From Laburnicola sp. R22_1 (lineage: Eukaryota; Ascomycota; Dothideomycetes; Pleosporales; Didymosphaeriaceae), in NCBI GenBank assembly GCA_014281115.1, contig JACONQ010000001.1, positions 4,774,001 through 4,838,000 of the forward strand: a stretch of 64,000 nucleotides of DNA, read 5' to 3'. Below the pieces are notes generated by a model. It saw only the letters and a program-made list of their open reading frames with translations, had not been told where the DNA came from and did no database searches. Below, piece after piece: positions 48,567 to 59,413 of this stretch. The number at the start of each line of letters is the position of its first letter. Positions within the stretch are counted from its first letter, which is position 1. The position numbers and the translations under genes are program-made.

Positions 48567-50485
48567 TTTGCATAGCACTATTTCTTTATTATTTCTTTAT
48601 TCTTTTACGCAATATATTTATTTAATTCTTTATATATATATATTTCTTAAAAATACACTTTTTCTACCTAATTATTTGCATAGAGCGAGAACAAATATAG
48701 TATATATTTATTTAGAAAGGAGTTTTTATTTTAGTACTTATAGAAAATGGCTAGACGTATTTATTCTACTATCTAGCCCTATTCTATTTAATAATTATAC
48801 CTAGCACTATAGCTCTACTATATATAAGACTTAGTAAAGGGCCTAAAACTAAAGTTACTACTATAGTAATAAGCTTATATAATACCTCTAAGAATACTAT
48901 AGAACTAGATAAAAAGTGCGTAAAAGTAGCATTTGCACTAAATAAGCTTAGCAACCTATAGATATAAGTCTATACTAGCTATAAGAATTATATTAATATT
49001 ATATAAAAGTAGTTATATTAGTTAGGTGCACTATACCTATATATTAGTAACTACTCTATACTTATATACTATAAGTATATATAACGTGTTACTATAGGCA
49101 GAATTATTAACTATTAATTAGCTTCCTATAAGCCTACACAATAGGTTAAAATACTTCTTAGCAACACTTACTTGCCTTCTTCTTCTACTACTATATTAAA
49201 CGCGACACTATATATAGCGTTAATTCTATCCAGGGGTAGGACAACAAAGTCTTTCATCTTAAATAACATAATAAAAAAAGCAGAGCCCCCTACTTAGTAA
49301 TTAAAAAGAGCGTAAAAAGGTAATTGGACATTAAAAAAGCGCGTTTAAACTGCTAAGCAAGCTTGGCGGTCTTGGCGCGAGACTCCCATAAGCAAAATTT
49401 TCACAAAGCGGCCACTTAAAGCTTTAGGGAATAAAACTTAGGCGCGGCCACGCTATAAGCCATCTCCTCCGCCATCCTAATAAACGCGACACTATAGCTA
49501 AACTAACTAACGCGACTTATTTTTATATCTAGTGCACTTATTAAAGTGTATATATAAGTTAATAAAGCTGCAATTCTATTATATACTAAAAGGCTAAGAG
49601 ATATATTTAAAGAGATAGGTATATAGTATCTAAGAGACCTACTAGACCTGCGCTAGATGTGGATAGATTTCTAAATTGTCTAGCTTAAGAAGGTTGGCCT
49701 GTGGCTGCTATATAAGTAGTTATATAATAGTTTAGCATATGCAGCGTACGTAGTAGAGCTCTAGAACCTTTACCTACTAAAGAAGTACCTTTAGAATAAC
49801 TATAAGTATAATCTCGCTACCTATATATAGTTAACTACTATTAAAAAGAATAATAAGAATTATACGCACTAGTACCTCTACCTACTTATAATCTGCGACA
49901 CTATGCGGATGTGTCTCTACTAGCAGGCTAATAATAATAAGACTATAATAAAAATAACGCAAAATAGGTCCTTTAAAAGGATAGGCAACTAAAAGAGATA
50001 AAAGAGTATATATACAGTAATTGCGACGCAGAGTAACCTAAGGGCTCTTACTATTATCTATAAAGAGATATAAATAATAAACTATTATATTACTATATAA
50101 TATCTATATTAAAATTTCTATTCGAGATAAATATAATAAATAGGTCTATCTATTATATAAGAAATAAACTAAGTAAAAGAACTTTATATAAATAATACAT
50201 TATTACTATAATTATATTATTAACTATATAATTTTACTTTTAACTACTATTAGCTAAATAGCTACTTTACTATTAATAAGTCTAATTGCGCCTTTAATAA
50301 ATAGTAGCAAAGTATAATTAATAGTTACTTAATAGAAACTTTATACTAACTAAAGTAGGCTAGCAAGATTAGAAGATATATATATAAGAAAATAATATAT
50401 AAATAGAGTAAATACTAGTAAGTAGATAGTTTATATAGAAAAAAAGAACTAATAATAGTAATCTTAAAAATAAAAAGTTGCTAGT
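48567..50485. repeat. AT-rich relics downstream of the Copia RNase H
   Basis: No intact gene. It contains an inverted copy of 29700-30500 (48940-49750). At 49214-49490 there is a short piece matching the reverse complement of the right end of the 1.15-kb element, flanked by AAACGCGACACTATA on both sides. One frame at about 49640-49990 stays fairly open if TAG is read as Gln; product unknown. Confidence 0.5.
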
Positions 50486-50920
50486 ATATATACACTATAT
50501 AGGTAAGAACACCTAAGGGTATTAAGGTGTTAATATTACTATATAATAGTATTATATAAGAATTATATAATGCCTATAGTTAAACACCTTAAAACTCTTT
50601 TCTGTGTTAATAATAGTAGGAGAGATAACTGCTATTATTATAATATTTTTATTAGAGACGCCTTAGTTATAAAAAAAAACTATAATGCCTATACGCTACA
50701 GTCTATACGCTATAAAATCTTCTCTTTTCTATTTATATCTCTTCTAGATATAAGTAATTAATACTAAAGTTAGTTTTATTATATTTTTTTATATAATTAC
50801 CCTATATACTCTCTACACTTAGTAATATAGAGTATTAGATATTAATGTCTATATAGCTAGCTATAGAGTCCCTATTTAATACTAATTAAATTAATAGTTA
50901 ATTTAGTATATTAAAAACTA
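50486..50920. repeat. unclassified repeat paralogous to 13741-14165, with an insertion
   Basis: Same sequence family as 13741-14165 but interrupted by the 102-bp element at 50579-50680. Confidence 0.7.
50579..50680 (+). mobile_element. 102-bp non-autonomous element with 13-bp target duplication
   Basis: Flanked by TATAATGCCTATA on both sides (50566-50578, 50681-50693). The paralogous repeat at 13741-14165 has a single TATAATGCCTATA at the same place, so it is the empty site. The element starts GTTAAACACC and ends in an A-run plus C. Other copies, longer or decayed, lie at about 5890-6010, 53465-53585 and 53935-53995, and reversed at about 55310-55430. The long duplication and A-rich end are SINE-like. 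No RNA-polymerase-III box is certain. Confidence 0.8.
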
Positions 50921-51140
50921 TAAAGTTAAATTTTTATTTTAGTAAATAAAATTAATTTATAATAATAATAGAATTTAGAAAAAATACTAATGTAGTATTA
51001 AGTAAGAAGTTTAGTATTATAAAAGTATAATATAGATACTATATTTTTGTTATTACCTTTTACGCCTTTTTTAATTACTAAGCAGAGGGCTCTGCTTTTT
51101 TGTTATGTTATTTAAGATAAAAGATAGAAGCCTTTATCTA

Positions 51141-51168
51141 ATAATAATAATAATAATAATAATAATAT
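51141..51168. repeat. AAT microsatellite
   Basis: About eight AAT/ATA trinucleotides in a row, directly before a reversed copy of the 105-bp element. A shorter ATA run is at about 13198-13222. Confidence 0.8.
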
Positions 51169-51289
51169 AAGTTGTGTGTTATTAAATTAACTACCTAGGG
51201 GTAGAACGACAAAGGCTTTTATTTTAAATAATAAAACAAAAAAGTAGAGCCCTCTACTTAGTAATTAAAAAAAGAGTATAAAATAGGTA

Positions 51290-53600
51290 ATTATAAAAAA
51301 GTACGTAAGTTATATATATAGTATTGTTAGCTTACTAAATACCTTTTTAATCTTTTTTTTAGTGTAAAGTTAAAGTAGATTAAGATAGAAGATTATTATG
51401 TACTACTATATTCTATACCTATTTTTAATTAAAGACTAATCTTAAATATCTTAATAACCCTACACTCTATAAGCTTCTAATCTATATAAGATTTACTTAT
51501 AGCGTATATAGCACACCTAGCTTATTACTACTACTATTATTAGTTATTCTTACTCGCGTCGCTACGCAGCATACATACTTAAATAAGCTAACTTAATAGT
51601 AATAATAGTAATAATAGCTAAAAGAATCTTATAAATCTATATAATACTCTTATTATACTAGAGCTTATTAATAAACACTTTATTCTATATCTTTTACCTT
51701 TTCTCTTAGATTTAGTTACTAATAAAGAGTAATTATATTTACTAGAGTAAAAATTTAATCTTATAATTCTTTACAAACTAAATAAGCTACTAACCTAACT
51801 AGTATACTAGAACTGCTTTATAGATAGTTAAGTATACCTACCCCTTATACTAGATAAGTATCTAGATAAAATAAAACTCTAGCGTAGTTACTTTAATAGT
51901 AGCGGCGCGTATCTTTAGTGTGTACTTTTTAGTAATAGTAAGTACTTCTTTAGAAATAATATTAGTGTCTAAATAGATAGTAAGTACTTCTTAAATAGTA
52001 ATAAGAGAAGATTTATTAAGAATAATCTTAATATAGTAATAGAGTAATAGTGTATCTAGTATATATTACTTTTATCCTACTACTATAAGTATAGTAGTAT
52101 ATACCTATTAATATATTAACTTGTGTTATTTATAATAATTAGAATAATAGTTTATAACTTAGAATAGTAAAGAATAAATAGCTTATAGTATAGCTACGCT
52201 AAAGTTTTATCTCTTCCCTACTAAAGTTTTAAGTGGCCTCTTTATAAAAGTTTTACTCATAGGAGTAACACTATACTAAGACTGCTAAGCTTGCTTAGTA
52301 GTTTAAACGCGCTTTTTTTATAATTATATCTTTTTTATACTTCTTTTTATTACTAAGTAGGGGGCTCTGCTTTTTTTATTGTATTATTTAAGATAAAAGT
52401 CTTTATTATTCTACCTCTAGGTAGTTATTTTAACAATACATATATATAGTATAAAGGTCGCATTATTTATTTAGTATTAATTACACTTTTTAACCACATT
52501 TTCTTTTAATTTAAGCCTATATAGATTAGGATAAAAAGGCCGCTCTAGTCTAGCGCCTAAAAATATAGTCTACTAAGTCTCTACTAATATAATAGTAATT
52601 ACTACGCACTTGTCCTACTATCTATAAGTACTCTAACACCTATAAAAATTTGCTTAAAGTGTGCATAGTAAACTAAGCTCTATTATTACTATTATTAGTA
52701 ACTACGCCACTTATATATTGCGCTTACTTAATACTATAACTATAAGAATCTAATATATTTAGACAATATTTTTTTCCTAGTAACTTATTAATAAACACCT
52801 TTATTTTTTTCCTAATCTTGCCCTTTTTTAAAGTTATTACCATCTTTCTAACTAGGAGTAATATAAGAAACTATAGTAGAAACTCTATATATCTATTATT
52901 ATGCCTATAGTTACTAATCTATTACTAGCGTAACTAGTACACTAGGACTACTTTATATAGAGTAAGGTATACCTTCTACTTTTTATTAATAATACTCTAG
53001 ATAGAATAGTATTCTAGTATAAATCTAGTAACTTCAAGTGGATAGAGTATTAGAGCGTACTTTTAGGCGGCGTTAGAATTAGCATTAGTATTAGTATTAG
53101 CACTAGAGCCTAGAAAGATAGTAGAAAATAAAGTAATAGTAAATTTCTTATTAAAGTTAACCTTAATATAGAAATAGAGTGTTAGTATACCTATAGTATG
53201 TGTAAGCTTTTACTTAGTATATATTACTTATAAGTAGTATATAAACCTACTAATATAATAGCTATTACTTCTAGTAATATCTTTAGAGATAATAGTAGAG
53301 AAGATAATAGTTGTAGTATTATAGCGCTAGCGCTATCTTATACTTTTCCTCTACTTTAAACTATAGTATAGTAACGTGGCCTTACCTATAATTTTATATA
53401 TAGATTTTTTTAGTTAAAGTGGGCGCGCTATATTTACTAAACTTATTTAGCTTACTTATAACACGCTAACTCCTTTTTATTAATACTTTAAAACGCTTTT
53501 CTATATATATAATAGTAGGAGAGATATCTATTATTATTATAATATTTTTATTAGAAACTTCTAAGTTGCAAAAATAAACAAACTATATAGTATAAAAAAA
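51290..53600 (+). repeat. two tandem copies of the 1.15-kb repeat family
   Basis: About 51290-52442 is a more RIP-worn copy of 46751-47902 (TTAGCTTACTAAATACC at its left end, 105-bp element at its right end). About 52450-53600 is a diverged relative and is the reverse complement of 55290-56410. Confidence 0.6.
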
Positions 53601-53719
53601 CTATATATGTGTGTAGCGTTAAATTAACTACTTTAGGGGTAGCATAGTAAAGGCTTTTATCTTAAATACTATAATAAAAAAGTAGATCCCCTGCTTAGTA
53701 ATTAGAAAAGGCATAAAAT

Positions 53720-54360
53720 TTAGAATTTTATAAAGTATAAATAAAGAATAAGTAAGTTTAAACTATTATTATATTATTATATAGTAGTGTTTAGATATAG
53801 TCCTCTAGTAGCCCTGCTTATTAAACCTTATTTTGTAGTAGGTAGACTAGATAGCTAATATTGCCTAGCTAGTTATATATACTAGTTTTAAATTCTCTAG
53901 TAGCTATCTAACTATAAATAGTATTAGAAAATATAATCTTAAAACGCTAGAAAGGTATTATATTAAAAACCCCTTAGTTGTAAAAAGAACAAACTATATA
54001 TTAAAGAAAAGACTTTTTAGTGTACTAGATATTACTAATATTATAAGAGTAAGTAGACTTTATATTATAACTATAGTTAACTATAGTTATAACTTCGCGT
54101 AGCTTTACTATAGCTTTTTACTAGTTAAGAAATAATATATAACTTAGTTATACTAAATAGTAGACTATTTATTATCTACTACTAATAATAATACTATGCA
54201 GAATATTAATAATAAAATTATTATTATTTTGTATATATTATTACTACTACTATATACTAGATACTAGGTTTTAGTACCTTTTATTTTACTCTCTCTATTT
54301 ATAGTGCGGACTCTACTAATATTAGTTCGAATCTTATTATAATAAAAATATTTAAAATAT
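53720..54360 (-). repeat. Copia gag fragment and LTR, reversed
   Basis: 53760-53960 is the reverse complement of the gag-like segment at about 31560-31760. An LTR in the same orientation as 13266 follows at 54120-54350. This is a second Copia copy, opposite to the one at 31140. Confidence 0.6.
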
Positions 54361-54669
54361 TTTAACTAAAATCTTATATACTTTAATTAGTAAAAACTAC
54401 TTTTTTATTTTAAAGCTAGCTCTTTATTATAGTAATTACTATTTTTAAAATTAATTAAATGGTTAGTTTTTTTATAGATATACTATTAAATAATATACGA
54501 AGTTATATATACTAAAACTACTAAGTTTACTTAGTAGTTTAAATATACGTTTCTTTTATAATTACCTTTTTATATTTTTATATTTTTATATTTACGAAGT
54601 AGAGAGATTTGCTTTTTCTATTTTATTATTTAAAATAAAAGACTTTATTATTTTACTTTTAGATAGTTA

Positions 54670-57120
54670 ATTAAATATAATTCCTCCTAGGTAGGAGTAT
54701 AAACTACCTCCACTTATTTAGTTTTTAAGTGGCCCTACTACGTTTAATTACTACATTTTTTATTGTGTTATAGTGCCTATATAATATTATATAATATAAT
54801 ATTATATGCGAGTGTTAAGCTCTAGAACTAAAGCGCGTTAAAGTTTTTCTAATGTTTCCCTCTAGCTTCTAAGACAACTAACTCTATAATAATAACACCC
54901 CGCCTACCTACCTACCTACTATATTACTAGATAATTAACACCTACCTTTTAACCTTTTACTATATTACTAAATAATTAACTACTTAGAACCCCTAGACGT
55001 ACGCACTACTACTATAATATATAATAAATTACGCGCGCTGCCTACTTCTAATACTAAATAGTAACTTAATACTTCTAGTATTAGTCTTACTCTACCTATT
55101 ACTTATAAAAGTTCTATAGTATAAGCGCATATTTATATATTCGCTATATCTCTATTACCTATTTCTAGTAGGATTTGTTAGTATAACAACTCTCTAGAAC
55201 TTTTAGATTAAATAATAGCGTTTTATACTTTATATATATCTAATAACTTTTAGTAAATCTAGCCTATTACGATTTAAAATAGCTCTAATTTAGTTTATCT
55301 ATAGTTTTTTTTACAACTAAGCGGTTTCTAATAAAAATATTATAATAATAGCAGTTATCTCTTCTACTATTATTAATATAGAAAAGCGTTTTAAGGTAGT
55401 ATTAATAAAAAGAGGTTAGCGCGTTATAAGTAAGCTTAGCGCGCCTACTCTAACTAAAAAAAATCTATATATAAAACTATGCGTAAGGCCATATTACTAT
55501 ACTATAATTTAAAGTAGACAGAGAGAGAAGTATAAGATAGCGCTGGTGCTATAACACTATAACTATTATTTCCTTTACTATTATCCCTAAAGATATTACT
55601 AAAAGTAATAGCTATTATAGGTACACTAACGCTCTATCTCTATATTAAAGTTAACCTTAAGGAGACTTCTACTATTACTCTATTTCCCACTATCTTTCTA
55701 GGCCCTAGTGCTAATACTAATGCCGCTATTAACGCCACCTAAAATTACGCTCTAAAGATCTATCTACTTACTAATATTACTAGGTTCTACACTAAAATAC
55801 TACTATGTCTAGAGTATTGTTAATAGGAAGTAGAAGGTATACCTTACTTTATATAAGGTAGTCCTAGTATACTAGTTAGGCTAGTAATAAATTAGTAACT
55901 ATAGGCGTAATAATGAATATAGAGACTTTCTACTATACATATAATGCCTTACGTTGCTATATATTAGAAAGAAGATAAATAAATGTAGAATTAAAGGTAG
56001 CAAAGAAAAGATAAAGGTATTTATTAATAAGTGGCTAGGAAAGGAGAGCGTTACGTAAATACGTTAGATTTTTATAGTTATTATAGTATTAGATAGTAAG
56101 CTAGTAAGTGCGTTATATAAGTGTGCCGCGTAGCAGTGCGCAAATATAGCGTAATTACTAATAATAGTAATAATAGAGCTTAGTTTACTATATATACTTT
56201 AAGTAAATTAATAGGTATTAAAGTGCTTATAGATAATTAGGGGATAAGTGTATAGTTTATAAACTATCCTTATAAACTATTATTATATTAGCGAAGACTA
56301 CTAGACTATATTTTGAGGCGCTATACTAGAGCGGCCTTTCTATTCTAACCTACGCAGGCTTAAATTAAAAATATATATTAAAAAAGGTAATTAACACTAA
56401 ATAAACAATGCGACCTAGTTTATCTATAATATAGCTAAGGACTAGGCTACTAAAATAGCAAAGAGAGAGCTATAGGTTAAAATCTATAGCCCCTAGAGCA
56501 CCTAGGTATTTACTAATACTACAATAAGACAATCTAGCTATAGTAATCTATTTGCCACATAATTTATATTATACTACTATATTATTAGTAATATTAGAAG
56601 GCGTTTAACTTTTATAATACTAACCCTAGATATTTTAGTTAGCGTTATTCTTTTTATTATTATCCTTTTTATTATATATATATATAGGCGTGTAACTGTC
56701 TACCCTATAGAAAGCGTATTATTTAGTTAAGGGAAGGCTATTAGTACCTTAGTAAATAGTAACTTTAAGACCTTACGTAATAATATACTTTATATATAAG
56801 AATAGATAAACACTAAATATATCTAGTTGCGAATTTTTATACTTTATACGCAGGTAGCTATATTATATTGTTATGTTTAACTTTAACTTTAGCATCTATA
56901 GACCATAGTACACTATGATTAACTACCTTATTAGTATAAGGGGCCAATTTATACGTACTAACAAATAGTCTCTAGCCTAACCTATCTTTAAGCTTTACCT
57001 TTTTTAATACGTTTTTAGTACACCTATAGCTTTTCCTTATAGCGTTATACTATATACTAGAAGGTCTAAAATATTTCTCTTCTAGAATTAAATATAATAT
57101 ATAAAAAGTTAGTATAGTAG
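54670..57120 (-). repeat. inverted partner of the repeat at 34390-36010
   Basis: Reverse complement of 34390-36010, with a relative of the 1.15-kb repeat inserted or adjoining at about 55290-56410. Matching blocks include the pyrimidine-rich CCTACCTACCTACTATATT near 54915 (opposite GGCAGGCGGGTAGGTAG at 35790) and CTTCTAGTATATAGTATAAC on the minus strand near 57050. Confidence 0.55.
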
Positions 57121-57620
57121 TATAATTAAAGCTTATTATAAGCTAGATTTAAAAGGCAAAATTTAAGAAGATAAAGTACCTAAGTAAAATAAATAAAGAA
57201 GTCTACTTTAGTTTAGGCCTAGCATTTATTATAGACTTTATCTTACAAAAGTTAGCTAAAGTAGTTAAAATTTACTAAAAATATATCTAGTAATTAGTAA
57301 CTTTAAAAGTATTATTACTTATTTTAATATCTAGAAAAGGTATCTAAAGTAGCTAGTATTTATTAGGAAGAGAAACATCGCAGACCTTTTGGTATATAGT
57401 ATAACGCTGTAAGGAAAAGCTATGGGTGTGCTAAAAACGCATTAAAAAAGGTAAAGTAGCTGTAGCTAGTATTTAAGATAGTAAGTAAGCTAAAATAAAT
57501 AACTATTTAAAAAAAGCTATAGTTATAAGGGTACTTTAGCTAATAGTTAACTATAGTTACTAGTACTATAAATATGTGGGTAAAGCTAAGCTTTAGGCGA
57601 TTATACTGCTAGATGCCTAC
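57121..57620. other. right edge of the AT-rich island
   Basis: AT-rich relic. 57366-57460 repeats the CAGACCTTTTGGTATATAGT block again, this time on the plus strand. Composition changes at about 57600-57630. Confidence 0.5.
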
Positions 57621-58183
57621 TAGTAGGTGGGGTCGGCGGACCCACGTACACTACTTATCCCCACTATGATATCCCATAATGAGTATGCATGGATTATCGG
57701 AGCGGATTATCCGAGACCTGGTCGGCCCTACTATGGTGGATCCTAAGTCTAAAACGGCCGTGCAATGTAGTCCACAGTAGGTCTTAGCTCCGAAGCTTGG
57801 TTCCCTTGTCAAGTAGCTTGCCATGCATGTCCTCGACCCCTTGGGGCTGATGTTCAGTTTTTCTCCGGAAAATTCTCCAGAAAAAGGCCGTGCGCGGAGC
57901 CGAGTACTGCGACCCGTCCAGCTGCATAGTACTTCCCTACCCGAGAAATCTAGGCAGGCAACGACAGTGACGTCCAATTGATGGCGTGACGGCGAGATGC
58001 AACGGCTGTATTAAACGCTACTCTGCATATATGTGTTTTGTGATTGTCTCAGTAACGGATTGTTAGTGTTGGTAGGACGATTTTTCCGGCAGGCACTATT
58101 CCCCCTTCTCCCTCTTTTGCACACATTCAAGTCTTGCCCCTCCTGACCACTCATTCCACCAGCCAGCTACGCAATCGTTCACC
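57621..58183. promoter_or_regulatory. upstream region of UstYa-2
   Basis: GC-balanced, with no supported gene. It contains a palindromic element (57830-57906), about 280 bases before the ATG, and CGG/CCG-type half-sites near 57634-57642 and 57695-57725 of the kind bound by Zn2Cys6 regulators. A pyrimidine-rich tract precedes the gene at about 58095-58150. Confidence 0.4.
57830..57906. repeat. palindromic TACTCGGC element, copy C
   Basis: Left end TCCTCGACCCCTTGGGGCTG (worn) and right end GCGCGGAGCCGAGTA. The core TTCAGTTTTTCTCCGGAAAA is shared with copy D up to the first seven T/C bases. It lies between the island edge and UstYa-2. Confidence 0.7.
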
Positions 58184-58888
58184 ATGGACAGCCCCAGCAC
58201 GGACGACCAACATCAAGAGCACCTCCTCTCCTCCGACCATGAGGACGAGGAGAATCAGCTGTCAGAGACACACTTTCGACCCGAGAAAAAAAAATTTTTT
58301 TTTTGCCTCACATGTCACTTCCTGGCGGGCGCCCTCGTCTCAGTGGCCATCTTCTTGGTTTTCCTCAGTCCAAGAGCCAGCAACTTTACCAAAGAACCCA
58401 CCTTCCGCCTCTGGGAGCCGTCCTCAATGTGCGGTAGCACTCCTGAAGAAGCCGTCGCGCGCGGATGCATCTACGACGAAGTCCTACTCCACTGGTTGCC
58501 TCCTGCATGCTCTAGCCCAGGGCTGATCGACGAGATCGTGCATGTCTGGCCGTGGCGCTTCTGGACCGAAAAAGCAGCCTCACATGAGCTTACGCTCAAC
58601 GATGTTCGTGAGGGAAACCAACCTTTGAAATGGGTCACCTTCGGTCTGCATAGGTGGCACTGTGTCGCCACATGGAAGATCCTGAGCTCGGCTGCGCAAC
58701 TGGGTACTACGGTGCCTGCATTTGCTCTCGATTGGAATCATACAGTTCACTGTGCGGATCATGTCCTTATGAATCGACATGGTTCGGGAAACCCGTGGGT
58801 GGTCAATTCCCATTTAGATATTGAGTATACACCATGCGTACCAATTGAGAGGGATACGACGATGAAGATGGGTGCTACCGCATGGTGA
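58184..58888 (+). CDS. UstYa/DUF3328-like membrane protein 2 (candidate RiPP cyclase)
   Basis: A 234-residue intronless frame: acidic cytosolic N-tail, one membrane helix (about 40-62, FLAGALVSVAIFLVF), then an extracytosolic domain. The domain carries CG at 83-84, GC at 94-95, W104, P106-107 and C109, and both canonical HxxHC sites: HRWHC (156-160) and HTVHC (186-190, continuing ADHVL). These pairs are the proposed copper ligands of UstYa-type oxidases, which crosslink or oxidise precursor peptides during maturation. It is the same subfamily as the protein at 11776 (identical 73-residue spacing from CG to the first site), and this copy keeps all the His ligands. The coding region contains an A9T10 run (58286-58304) just before the membrane helix. 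The neighbour is a divergently placed MFS exporter. The substrate is inferred to be the repeat precursor at 10316. Confidence 0.78.
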   Translation: MDSPSTDDQHQEHLLSSDHEDEENQLSETHFRPEKKKFFFCLTCHFLAGALVSVAIFLVFLSPRASNFTKEPTFRLWEPSSMCGSTPEEAVARGCIYDEVLLHWLPPACSSPGLIDEIVHVWPWRFWTEKAASHELTLNDVREGNQPLKWVTFGLHRWHCVATWKILSSAAQLGTTVPAFALDWNHTVHCADHVLMNRHGSGNPWVVNSHLDIEYTPCVPIERDTTMKMGATAW

Positions 58889-59413
58889 GATCTAAAAGGC
58901 GCTTGGTTGTCTAAATGTAGCTAGTATTTTGGGTTCTTCGGAATAGCATTTGCGTGTTAATTTAGCGATGAGATACGGTGGTCTGCAGAATGAACACGTT
59001 TTTAAAATATGAGCGAGGCCTATGTCTACCAACCTGTTACTATAGCGATCGCTCCAATACGCGTAGCATAAGTGACCTGGTAATTTCTTATCTTTTATGG
59101 TCTTTAGTTTTTGATTAGGCTGTATTGAATAGCATATATTCTTTGGCAGACACGCCGAAACCAGAAAGATTAAACATACATCAATAACAGAGCTATAAGA
59201 TGGAAAGAATCTGCGTTAAACAAATCTTGAGGTGGTTGCTATTCTAAACTCCGTTAGACTACTGTAGCAGTAGTTGCATCAAGCAGCGAGCCAGCTCGTG
59301 GGCGACAGATATAGAGTCTAGATCTGATATTCTATCCAGCTCTGGGCAGAGTTTTACTTGTGTGAGTGCGAAATGGTAGGTCTTGACACGCGAAGTCGCC
59401 AGCCTTCTACTAA
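58889..59413. other. intergenic between UstYa-2 and the MFS gene (3' ends facing)
   Basis: No gene seen. The two flanking genes converge here, so it should hold both terminators. Confidence 0.5.

Larger units (their letters stand above)
12880..57620. other. AT-rich RIP-degraded transposon island separating the two halves of the locus
   Basis: About 44.7 kb of very AT-rich DNA with no intact gene. Reading frames that can be recognised (Gypsy, Copia and pogo proteins) are riddled with TAG/TAA at Gln/Trp positions and Asp-to-Asn changes, as expected from C-to-T mutation by RIP. Only the two pogo-like elements (32113-34225, 36866-39079) keep near-normal composition. Both island edges are sharp. 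Confidence 0.93.

Noticed and set aside
57651..57977. Minus-strand frame of 108 codons upstream of UstYa-2
   Set aside because: It overlaps the palindromic element and has no recognisable domain or codon pattern; probably chance in a promoter region.
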